Positions 8,986 through 18,897 of a DNA stretch of 24,589 nt are shown one piece after another. The stretch covers positions 1-24,589 of the forward strand of contig JAIWNF010000146.1 in the NCBI GenBank assembly GCA_025093555.1. The letters are read 5' to 3'. The notes beneath the pieces are model-generated. The model worked only from the letters and a program-made list of their open reading frames with translations. It was not told where the DNA came from and searched no databases. Position numbers and translations under genes: made by a program. The number at the start of each line of letters is the position of its first letter. Position 1 is the stretch's first letter. The DNA is from Circinella umbellata. Its lineage: Eukaryota; Mucoromycota; Mucoromycetes; Mucorales; Lichtheimiaceae.

Positions 8986-11400
8986 ATGTATTAAGAATTT
9001 TTTTTTGAAAAAAAAAAGCTGTTTCAAAAGAAAATACAGCATTGAAGCGAGTAATAATTTTGGTTTATTGAAAGTAGTAAGTTATAAATATTGGAGAAAA
9101 TAGTTGATCCATTTGGGAGATCCATTAAAACTTTTGGATCTATACTCATTATTTAACCTAATCCCGGAAATGCTGAATCCTCGTCATCATACCGTTTTGT
9201 ATTGCTTATATCACATAATATCCCGTTCCTGCCCAGCAACATTTGTTATAGATAACAGTAATAAGTTCTTTTTTTTTATTTTTATTTTCATATTTCTCAT
9301 TATTCCTTATAAATCATCTAATTCAAACAGTCATTTATATAATATTTCCATCCTCTTATCCTTATAGCAGTTGCCAAACAATCGTCTTCTAATGTTTGAA
9401 GAAAAAAGAGATAAATTAACGCATTGCTAATAACATAACCAGCCGTTTATCAATAATTACAAAGAAAATCTAATAGCAGAAGCGTGGATACTATCAGAAA
9501 TAATAACGGTAATAATTATCGTTATTATCATCATACGTGATCAATAAATAGTGAATTCCATAAATTTATCAACAAAATAATGTATTTATTCCGCATGTTG
9601 TGGTAAAGTCATATTGAAAGTGATCCAAGGGAGCAATATATGCTGTATTTCGCTATATTAAAGTAAAAAAAAAAGTAACATAGCTTCATTAATCAAGTGG
9701 TGCAATATCGTACGGTATAAAAGAATACTGGGTGTTATGTAGAGATGAATAGTATTTCAGTGATGAGCAAGAATAAAATAGATTTGTGAACGTCAAATGC
9801 ATAATCGAATAGATAGAGGTGTGTTCGTCGTTATAAAAGTTGTAAGATTGTAATAACGTGTCATAACAAAAAAAAAAGGTTTGAGATTATTACAATTATC
9901 TGGTATTTTGATTGCTCGTGTATAAGTTTATATGTGTTAATGATCAGTACGTATATATAAAAATAAATATTGAACTAAGGGATGGAGTATATATGTTGAT
10001 GTAACAAAGCAAAAATAGAGAAGAGAAAAGAAAAGTAAATAATAACAAAGAATTTTTGGGGCAGGGAAATAAAAAAAGAATAAGCTCAGCTTATTATTGG
10101 TGTAATATAATGTATATTGTAAATCAAAAATGATCATGCTTGTATAAGTATGAAGCGATGTTAAAGCGTGATAAAAGTAAAAGGGTTGTTATGTCCACTA
10201 ATTCGTTTAATAACCCATATAAACCCATTACAAATAATTATTTCATATTGAAAACAGTATTATCCAAGAAAAAGAATAGCTCCATACTCAAAGTCGTCAA
10301 AAGAGCATCCACATAATACTTTATTGATAATATTGTATAAATAGCTCGTCTTCCTCCATGTACATCAAAAATAATAATTCGTCTATTACCCCATTTCCAT
10401 AACACTTATCTGTATTACAATAATTGACAAAATCACGTCCTAAGCTCTATATACTAAAAAGAAAATCAGGATAGCAACGGTAATTCAACTCGGAAGCATG
10501 CATAATATAAAAAAAGAAATATTATATATCAATTATCATTATCGTGTATGGTGAAAGCTTGAATATCATCGATTGTGTTAAAGATAATGATATGTACCAG
10601 GTGAAGCAAGGTGTATCGGTAGTAAAACTCAAGAGTTAACAGCTCCGGTGAGCATATGGTTATTAAAGTATGAGGAAGGTTATTTCCACCCACAAGAAGT
10701 CGTAGTAATATTTGATAAGCTCTATTGGAAAATAAAGTAATAATAGTTAGATCAAGAGATTTGTTCCCGATCCCGTGAAGAATCGCTATCAAAGATTGAA
10801 TTCGAGAGGTTCCGAAGGGAATCATATAGTAATCAAAAGCGTAAATGTACCTGTTCATTCGCTAAAAGTTAGGTAGTTAGATATGCGTGATAAAATAAAT
10901 AAAAAGTTTACCAAAGTGTGTGAATTTGTTCCCGAACAATGAAGTGTTGTCTATCAAAAGAAAATGCTTATGAAGCTATGAGATGGAGTTTAGTTTATCA
11001 TGATAAGAGAAAAAAAAGCTGTACCCGAAATAGGCCGGATTTCCAATTAAGACAATAATCTTAAAAAAGAACGGATCAATGATATTCATTCCCTGTTGTA
11101 CAAAAGAATACGATATTCCCTTCGCATGGACCAATAACCAATAAGATGATTTTTCATATAGAAACTGCATGATAGATATTCATATCAACGAATTCAAAAA
11201 AACAAAAAAAAGCTTATACTGTAATATTATCTCTATGATATTATCTTCACAACCTACCCGTAATTAAAGAAAAAAAAAGAAAAAAAAAAGATAGAGAAAA
11301 CAATATCCATATACTGATGTATTTCCATATCGATTGATTTATTTTATTTTTAATATAAATAGCCAAGCTTTCGACAATGCCAACACAAATCAATTTTTTA
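8986..11400. other. AT-rich region without a convincing gene
   Basis: About 2.4 kb with poly-A/T runs and scattered short frames. Weak candidates are a 41-codon plus-strand frame (10191-10316) and a 109-codon minus-strand frame (10858-10529). Neither has a recognisable domain. Small palindromes occur at 9502-9526 and 10079-10095. A diverged direct repeat sharing ATTTGTTCCCGA lies near 10765 and 10926. The region could hold the non-coding left part of the hAT element. Confidence 0.5.
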
Positions 11401-11415
11401 TATCTACAAACTACA

Positions 11416-11433
11416 ACACACACACACACACAC
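11416..11433. repeat. (AC)9 microsatellite
   Basis: Uninterrupted AC dinucleotide run, 32 bp before the hAT start codon, within its presumed 5' leader. Confidence 0.95.
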
Positions 11434-11464
11434 TTCTACTTAACTTTACCTTTTTTTATCCAAT

Positions 11465-13950
11465 ATGTCATTCAATAACAATATCGATAATGCTGAATCT
11501 TCAATGCCATTGTCTCATCAACCATCCGCTATGTCATACCTTTTGGAAAACTCTGTAAGGAAATAACATATTATATATAACATCTTTCAAAATATATTAA
11601 TAATTTTAAATATTATACCTTAGGATAATGAAGATCAGATGTCCGAAATAAGCACTAGTAGAACCTTATCCTGTCAAGGATCTATGGCAGTGGATCAAGA
11701 TACACAAGAAAGCAGCAGTGTGATTATGGAAGCAGCTACGGTTACTGGGCCCAAACGCAAGAGAAATTAGATGGTAGAGAACAAATGGGTGACTGTGAAG
11801 AAACTGCCTGATGGTAGAAAGGAATTCAGGTGCCAATGGGAAAGTGTTACTGGTAAAATTTGCAACCACCCCATCACAAGCGATAAGAAAGGATCTACAT
11901 CTAACATGGTAAGCCATATGAGAAACAAGCATTCTATCACTGCATCGTCTCCTGCAAAAGGTGAAAGTCCCGTTTCTCGTGGTATTGGCTCGTTGGACCC
12001 TTTTTTGACACCACAGGCACCAACCGTAATGTTTACAAAAAAAATATTCTACCAAACTATCATAGCACGACCTCATTGCTTCTCGCGCCCCGTATACGGC
12101 AGTTGAACGACCAACCTTGCAACGATTGTTGTACATTGCGCATTCGGCTCCCTCATTACAAGATCTGAAACTGCCATCGGAACCACTATCAAGCGCCATA
12201 TGTCTGATTATTACAATGAGCTTAAGCTCCAAGTAAAAGAAAAGCTCCAACTTGTACCTTGTTTGGCGTACACTGCAGATGGTTGGACTACGTCTAACAT
12301 GAAACATTCGTTTCTTGGAGTTACAGCACACTGGATCGATGAGGAATGGTCTTTCCGGTCATTAGCCATTGGTTTTGAACCATTGAAAGGATCCCATACT
12401 GGTACAAATCTCGCAGCGACAATGGTTACGTTACTTGAGGAATTTGAGCTTGACAATAAGCCTTTTTTTTTGACAACCGACAATGCATCCAATATGGTGA
12501 CAATGGCAAAAGAATTAGAAGCAGCCTAGGTTCAGAGGTGTTTTCGGCGGAAAATAACCATATTTCTTGCATCGGCCATGTAATCAATTTGGTTGTTCAA
12601 ACTGCAATTGTTGCTGGATTAAAAGCCCAGGCTCCCGAGAATACAGATTCCAGTGAGGATAATGATATAACAGAAGCAGAATGTAAGTAGTAACATTTTT
12701 GTCACAAGAAATTTTACTCCAATAAAAAAAAGATATCAGCTATTTACTTACTTGATTATTATTATTCTATAGCTTCTGCTTCTATTATTAAATCTTTGCG
12801 TTCTGGTATCCGTGCAATTCGTTCGTCGCCTACTCGTCGTGAACAATATATCGAGTTTTGTATAAATGCCACGCCAAAATTGAAACCAATCCAACTTCCT
12901 TTGGATGTGCGCACTCGATGGGATTCGACGTATAACATGCTTTGGATCGCACATAAGCAACGAGTAGCATACAACAAGATGACAATGCATGTAAACGGCC
13001 TTGCAGATTATCTCTTGTCAGATAATGATTGGGAGTTTATTGACCAGTTGCAACAGTTCTTCGCGCCGTTTATTGCTTTCCAAAAGAAAATGTCTGCTCA
13101 AAAATATCCAACAATAAACAAGGCAGTGACATCATACAACACACTGTTCAACCATTTGGAAAGCTATTCAAGACGTAATTCAACAGTAAGTTTCATATCA
13201 AATATTATACACTATTTATTTTATTGAAAAAATCAATATCTCAATTATTGATCTTTTTATTTACCTTATAGGCCCATCCAAGTATTAAAGAAGCTGCTGC
13301 TCATGCTTTTGAAAAGCTTAAAAAATATTACAGCAAGGCAACCCAACCTGTGTACGCTATTTCTCAAGCATTGGATCCTCGTTGTCGTTTTACCTGGTGG
13401 TCATATGTTGGTTGGCCAGAAGAATGGATCCGTAACGCCAAGCAACAAGTTGAAGATGAATGGGCTAAGTATATGCCAGAATCGGAGCAACAAAGGTTGA
13501 ATACTTCAATCGACGTTGACGATGGCGACTATGAGCCCCAGGCAATTGAGGAGGATGCATTGGCGTGATACATGGAGGAAAGACAAAGGCCAGCAGTGGA
13601 CAAGTTACGATTTTGGAAAGGTCGCGAGGAAGCTGCTGGTGGATTGAAAGATGGTAAACCGCAACCATTATATGCAATGGTAAGACGCTACTTGGCTGTA
13701 CCAGCGAACTCAGTACCAAGTGAGCGTTGTTTCTCTCGGGCGGCCTTATTTATACTGACTCAACGAAACAGATTAGAGCCGCAAGCTTTAAAAGAATCTG
13801 TCCTAATTGATTCATGGGTTCGATTCAAGGCTGGTTATAGTGGTGAATTCAATGATGTTTTTGAAGAGGAGATGAAAGCAAAAATTGAATTTTGCGCGGA
13901 AAAATCCCAAATATGGAAGGAGCTGAGAATGGGGGGTTTCCCTTTTTTTT
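11465..13950 (+). pseudogene. hAT-family transposase, inactivated
   Basis: Model: exon 1 11465-11554, exon 2 11624-12682, exon 3 12773-13185, exon 4 13272 to ~13930-14100, with introns of 69, 90 and 86 bp. In order: a PKRKR nuclear signal, a BED zinc finger (CQW...CNHP...SHMRNKH, about 11830-11935), TADGWTT with the first catalytic Asp (12278), TTDNASNM with the second (12479), IGHVINLVVQ, RTRWDSTYNML, and the C-terminal dimerisation domain (LRFWKG...YLAVPANSVPSERCFSRA...RNRL, about 13600-13790). Damage: TAG at 11768-11770 just after the nuclear signal, a frame excursion from ~12075 to ~12178, a 1-nt frame break near 12527, and TGA at 13566-13568. The 3' end runs into poly-T/TTTC sequence, so the true stop is unclear. 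Terminal repeats and an 8-bp target duplication were not found. Confidence 0.85.
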
Positions 13951-13973
13951 TTTTTTTCTTTCTTTCTTTCTTT
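13941..13973. repeat. Poly-T followed by (TTTC)n
   Basis: A long T run passes into about four TTTC units at the 3' end of the hAT frame. Slippage here probably altered the C-terminus. Confidence 0.9.
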
Positions 13974-15022
13974 ACAATAATGGTGATAAAGAAAAAAAAA
14001 TGGTATGTTAATTCGCTTCTTCATATTTATAAAGTGAAAGATCTACTCTTAATAACGGTAATACTAATGTTCTCATTTCCTTTTAATCTACAATTAGACT
14101 AATCAGCTCTTTTAGCTGATTGGCAGGTAAAACAATACGCGCGTTGTTGTTTAAGCTTAAAAGGATTGACTTTGACACGAGTGCTATTTTATTTTTCTTT
14201 CAAACGTCATATTAACAACATATTTTTATTACTTCTGATTTAACATTATATAGTCATTCGCCTAATGAATTAATAATCCCAAGTTTAATATTGATGGAAA
14301 AGGCACGCAATCAGTAAGTTGAATATGTTGAAATAGTGTATAACGCGCGTTATTCATATTATTACCAAAGACTTGCACGACGCGCGTTGTATAGACTTTC
14401 CTCTTCAATGTTACAATTCCTTCCACGGATTTAAGTAATTATATAAACGATTTAACAATCAGATTCAAGCTGATTTATATTCAAAGACGAAATCGGTGAG
14501 TTAACAGATAAAAGTATATTTCAAGAAACAAAACTGGTCATATGAGACTTCCGTATAGCACAATAACAATTTGATTAAAATAAAATACATGGATTTATAC
14601 CGACCAGAAATATTAACTTATATATTGTATGAATAAGTCGGGCAATGGCTTAATATTAAGGAGAGAAAGAAAAGTAGGAATCATATTCGGTAAAAGCATA
14701 TATAGTAAAGGGGAGCAGCATAAATTCATGAAATATAAAGTATAAGAAAGAGACAGGTTGAGGCATAACGAAATAAATAAGAAAGGACAAAAAGAAAACA
14801 TAAGAAGCATATATAAATGATATAGCATAAAATAAAATATAGACAAGCATAAAAAGATTAAAAAAGATATAGTGGAAAGTGGAGTATAAATAGAAAGAGA
14901 ATGTGGCATAGTAAATAAATAAAAGTTATATAATGATATTGAGGGGAGTGGTTCTTAAGAATATAAAGTATATATATATAGATGATCCAATAAGTAAATA
15001 ATGATATAAAAATATAAAAGTA
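13974..15022. other. Non-coding spacer between hAT and MULE pseudogenes
   Basis: No gene is seen. It contains a perfect 8-bp hairpin (AATCAGCT, 5-nt loop, AGCTGATT; 14101-14121), three ACGCGCGTT motifs (14137, 14343, 14380) and a strongly purine-biased plus strand at about 14640-14935. It probably contains the 3' terminal region of the MULE and part of the hAT right end, but no terminal inverted repeat was identified. Confidence 0.5.
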
Positions 15023-17137
15023 CTAATAGTAACGGTTTTGATTGTTAGGATTAGTATTGCTGCTTTCATGCCGTTTTAAAGTAGACCATGCACTACTAAG
15101 CTGTTCTGCTACTTTGTTGATATATCTTGTAGCAGTTGGATCATAATTTGTACGGCTAACTTTGGTGAGTTGAGTGTTCAGCTTCTCAGCTGATGTACTC
15201 AATCTAAGCAAGTATAATATTTTAAGTTATAAGTTATTTTTTCTTGAAAATAAAACGGTTGCCTCAACAACTATGTTTAACAAACCTTTCCATCGCCAAA
15301 ACAAGTGCATCTTCTAGATCGTCAACTTGATGTTCAGTAGCTTGTGCGATTAAAAGGGGATTTACCTGTCGAGATGTTCTATCCATTAAAGCAATTTTTT
15401 CAATTCTTTTTACTAGGAACATATGCTTACACAAAGCACCACTTCTGACATGATCTGGACATGTACATCCAATCATCGTGTCAGTTATTTCATTAACATA
15501 TACTTCATAAAATTGCCCTGGTGTTGTGAATGACATAACTGTTATATGGTTGGAATGATGTGCAATAATTAAACTTTGTGCATCATCCTCTATATATTGA
15601 ATAATTGAGTAAATATATAAAACACTTTGTTGTCATACTATATGAACATGTACCTGAGTAACTATATGCAACACGTCGTCGTTGTCTTTCACTTTTATTC
15701 AGAACAACTGCACGAATGGAAAGTTGTGTTCGTATATGATCATCCATTATGTCACATAAAAGAGTTTCATATAAAACATAAACAAGAACATCAACCCTTT
15801 GTTTTTTAATGTTGACAGGTAAACTTCCTTCAACATACGGTGGTAGGATTCTTGTATATTATTAGTATCTATAAGCATATTTTGCTATATATATAGTATT
15901 AAAAAACACAATTTTTGCAAATTAAATTACTAATAAAAATAATACTTACATGACGCCAAGCATTTGCCCAACTCTCCTTTTTCACCAAATATTCTCGGTC
16001 AAAATAATCTAATAACTCAGTTCCATCCCAACCATCTTCAACCTGACACCATAATTCAAAATCTTCATACGAATAGTTGAAGTCATCTATAGTTTCTGCT
16101 TTCATCATGGCTATCATTGCTTCAAAACCTTTATTTCGACGCATCTTTTTCTCATCTATAGTTTTTTGTACATCAGGAGTAGAAGTAACCTTTGATGCGA
16201 TTTGTTTTTTCCAAGCACGGAGGATATGCCAATGGCATAATAAAATTTGGCAAGAATCACCTAATGCTTTACGAATTACAAGGATCTCAGTATCTGAATT
16301 ATCAATCATCATCTTGACAGGTCGAAATCCATGATTTTCATGAAGCCATTAAAGCCAATGCTCAACTGGTTGATGGGCTTCAGAGTTGGTAATCATCCAA
16401 CAAAATGGAGCCCCTTTTCCAGTTGTATCACTTCTTGCAACAAGTGTATAAAGGAAACATCGTTCCCGATCATATCCAACACACGTACCATGGGTTGAAT
16501 CAAGGCACACAACACGACTGTTTTCACGTAAAAGCTATATATAGGATTAAGTATATAAAATAAAAAGCAAAAAAAAATGAAAAATGCTCAACATATATTA
16601 ATTTGCCAATTAGACATAAATGCAAAAAAAAACATGCCATCTTGAATTGAATCCATATTCTCATATAGACAATAATCTCCTTTTTCAACAATAAAAGATT
16701 TCCATTTTATAAGGCTCTCACCCATATCCGAATCACGGTAAGCTCGTTTTTGTAGTGATTGAGTCATCAAATAATAAACTTCTTGGTATGTGATTCGCAA
16801 AACATTTGGAATTTCAGCAGTATTACCTGCAAGAATTTTTTCTAATATTTCACGGTCAACACGTAACATATGTTTGATATTTTGCCAATCTAAATTTTGA
16901 TCAACAAGATCACTAAGAGTTTTTTTTACTGAACGTGAGATAGGTGCTGAAACCAAGTCGTCAATTGAACCAGGAATATGACCGGTATGCTGCCAGTCAT
17001 ATGTTACTGATACTATTCCAGGACGGCTAGAAGTGCCTTTCACCTTAATAGATGCTGTACATCCACAAGGAATATTATCATGGCGTCGATTATCATTATC
17101 AGATATAGGAGCTGGTATGCGATGGCGATGGCATTGA
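15023..17137 (-). pseudogene. MULE (Mutator-like) transposase, 5'-truncated by a retrotransposon and degraded
   Basis: Reading leftward: exon 17137 to ~16590, then 16534-15950, 15884-15654, 15589-15286 and 15203-15023 (TAG stop). The introns at 15949-15885, 15653-15590 and 15285-15204 fit by phase; the first intron does not resolve cleanly. The protein starts mid-domain with a PCGC...VTYDWQHTGH segment. It then has the MULE catalytic domain: VVCLDSTHGT (Asp 1), MMIDNSDTEI (Asp 2), LLCHWHILRAWKKQ, ESWANAWRH. A SWIM zinc finger follows (CTCPD...GALCKH, about 15475-15430). Breaks are TAA at 16351-16349 (context HWL*WLHENHG) and a 1-nt loss in an A run (T run 15802-15807 on the plus strand). The missing N-terminus should lie beyond the two nested retrotransposons, outside this window. 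Confidence 0.85.
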
Positions 17138-17349
17138 TGTTACCGTTTAGGTAATATTGTAACCAAGAGCTCAAGCTTGGGAAAATAAGCTTGAGTTGTA
17201 CAGATGGGCTTAGCCCATATAAATAGTTATTACACCTATTAAATAAAAAAGGAGCCCTTTTTCTCTCTTTTACACTTTTCGATTACTTTTCTATTTCACT
17301 GTATCATTATTGACCTGAAATAACTATAGACTGGGTTTAGTTTGTAATA
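17138..17349 (+). repeat. 5' LTR of Ty3/gypsy element 1 (~212 bp)
   Basis: It starts TGTTAC within the MULE coding sequence and ends GTAATA just before the primer-binding site. A TATAAAT box is at 17218-17224. Two hairpins precede it: CTCAAGCTT/AAGCTTGAG (17170-17178 with 17187-17195) and ATGGGC/GCCCAT (17204-17218). ATTGA at 17133-17137 is the predicted left target duplication. The exact end is uncertain by 1-2 bp, and the 3' LTR is not in the window. Confidence 0.65.
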
Positions 17350-17350
17350 C

Positions 17351-17364
17351 TTGGTAGCGACAGC
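17351..17364 (+). promoter_or_regulatory. Primer-binding site of element 1
   Basis: TTGGTAGCGACAGC directly follows the LTR. TGGTAGCG complements a tRNA 3' end of the CGCUACCA type, as in some initiator-methionine tRNAs. The same string follows the LTR of element 2. Confidence 0.7.
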
Positions 17365-17403
17365 AAATCGATAACAGTTACTCAAGAGTATAGTAAAGGC
17401 ACA

Positions 17404-18858
17404 GTGAGTTCAGGACAAGAACAAGAAGAAAGACAACGACGGTTAGAAAAGTTTTGGTCAAGTTTTCTTATCAAGCCGATAAACCAAGGTTTTGTGGATT
17501 TTATAAACAAGACAAAGGAGGACCAACAGTCAGACAAGAAGGTAGAAGTACCACAACTAAAAGTATCATTATCAAGTCAAACCAAATACCACGATACTGT
17601 AGAAGAAATTTATCAAGTAAAGAATCATATGGACGAACAAGGAATACAGCAAGGGCCTCTACAGGCAGTTGATTCAGCAACTCAAGCACTACAGGAGGTT
17701 AACAATCTACGTGCCGAACTCAACTCTCAACTCCCAGCGGAAATGAAAAAAATATATGATGCTCAAGGCAAAATGGAAGGCCAAGTTAATACACTTACAT
17801 CATCCTTACAAAGTATTATGGCGCAATTACAACAAATTTCAAATCATCAAGACAAGGTGGTACAAGCAATTTCAGATGATTCAAGGACTGTGGGAAAAAC
17901 CCCAACAAAATCATCACGTAATATAAAAGATCCCGGACCCTCCCGATTTGGCTCTCATGACAATCCTTCAAGTTCCGATAACACCTCTGATTCGTCGGAT
18001 GACGAAAATTCTTCGGACATGAACGCCGAGTCATCTCATGACTATGTAGATGGGAACTCAAGTGATGAGGATGACAAGAAAGATTCTCACCCCCATTCAC
18101 ATGGTCAGTTCAGGTTCAAGGTTCCCGATGAAAAGTATAATGGTAACTCTTACAAGATAGAGTCTTGGCTTTTTAATCTCGAAGAATACTTCCTAAAGGC
18201 AAAAATCAAGGAGTCAATGTGGGTTGACATAGCTACAAGTCGAATGGTAGAAGATGCAACACTATGGTGGCGTATGGTACGACAAGCAGGTCAAGCTCCA
18301 AGTTCATGGAAGAAGTTTAAAAAGGCTGTACGAGAACGATTTCTCCCACTAAATGTATACAAGACTAACCGATCTCGACTTGAATCCCTTCGCCAAACAA
18401 GTAGTGTCACAAAATATAACTCAGCATTCCAAGCTGCCTTCATTGAATGTACTGATGTTAGTGAAGCAGAAGCATTAAGTCGTTATATCAGTGGTCTCAA
18501 GAGTCAAACTAAGAAGTATGTCGAGTTAGAAGAACCAAGAATATTACGTAAAGCTATGAAGCTTGCTGAAAATTATGATAATGCAAGTTTTGGATCATAC
18601 CATGGCAACTCAAATCATCATAAGTCACATAATCGAGACTCATCAAGTAAGCGGAACAAAAGACATCATAATTCAAGACATTCACGTGATCGAGGTTACA
18701 AGAATCATAGTGATCCGATGGATATTGATCAAGTAGAGAAGACCCCTATGAAACTTACATGGGAGCAAGCAAGAAAAGAAGGTCGTTGTCAATGCTGCGG
18801 ATCAAAGGACCACATAAAGAAGGAATGTCCTTTACGTGGAATCAAGTCAAAAAACTAA
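17404..18858 (+). CDS. Gag polyprotein of element 1 (484 codons, starts at GTG)
   Basis: Structural protein that would form the particle packaging the element RNA. Residues 1-165 are helical and Gln-rich; ~170-225 are an acidic Ser/Asp tract. Residues ~230-390 match the retrotransposon gag domain (SWLFNLEEYF, TLWWRMVRQ, WKKFKKAVRERFLP). A His/Arg/Ser-rich basic region follows, then a CCHC zinc knuckle (CQCCGSKDHIKKEC) at about 462-475. The stop is TAA at 18856-18858. There is no in-frame ATG at the expected start: the frame is open from 17341 and GTG at 17404 is the only sensible initiator until an ATG near 17629. An ATG-to-GTG mutation, or non-AUG initiation, would explain this. Otherwise the frame is intact. 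Confidence 0.85.
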   Translation: MSSGQEQEERQRRLEKFWSSFLIKPINQGFVDFINKTKEDQQSDKKVEVPQLKVSLSSQTKYHDTVEEIYQVKNHMDEQGIQQGPLQAVDSATQALQEVNNLRAELNSQLPAEMKKIYDAQGKMEGQVNTLTSSLQSIMAQLQQISNHQDKVVQAISDDSRTVGKTPTKSSRNIKDPGPSRFGSHDNPSSSDNTSDSSDDENSSDMNAESSHDYVDGNSSDEDDKKDSHPHSHGQFRFKVPDEKYNGNSYKIESWLFNLEEYFLKAKIKESMWVDIATSRMVEDATLWWRMVRQAGQAPSSWKKFKKAVRERFLPLNVYKTNRSRLESLRQTSSVTKYNSAFQAAFIECTDVSEAEALSRYISGLKSQTKKYVELEEPRILRKAMKLAENYDNASFGSYHGNSNHHKSHNRDSSSKRNKRHHNSRHSRDRGYKNHSDPMDIDQVEKTPMKLTWEQARKEGRCQCCGSKDHIKKECPLRGIKSKN

Positions 18859-18897
18859 TATTGTCAGTGCGCAACAAGTTGCCAGGTCGTACTGACA
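18849..18897 (+). promoter_or_regulatory. -1 ribosomal frameshift signal at the gag-pol junction
   Basis: The slippery heptamer A_AAA_AAC (18849-18855) is in register with the gag frame and is followed at once by the gag stop TAA. After a 6-nt spacer, TGTCAGT (18862-18868) pairs with ACTGACA (18891-18897) in a perfect 7-bp stem. A smaller GCAA/TTGC stem (18871-18874 with 18879-18882) sits in the loop. A -1 shift at the heptamer enters exactly the pol frame. Confidence 0.8.

Noticed and set aside
8655..9103. Overlapping plus- and minus-strand frames across the tandem repeat and CGGAT block
   Set aside because: They are translations of repeat DNA (runs of alternating Arg, Asp, Ala and Ile), without domains.
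10191..10316. 41-codon plus-strand frame as a small gene
   Set aside because: The composition is plausible, but there is no clear promoter, intron support or homology to separate it from chance.
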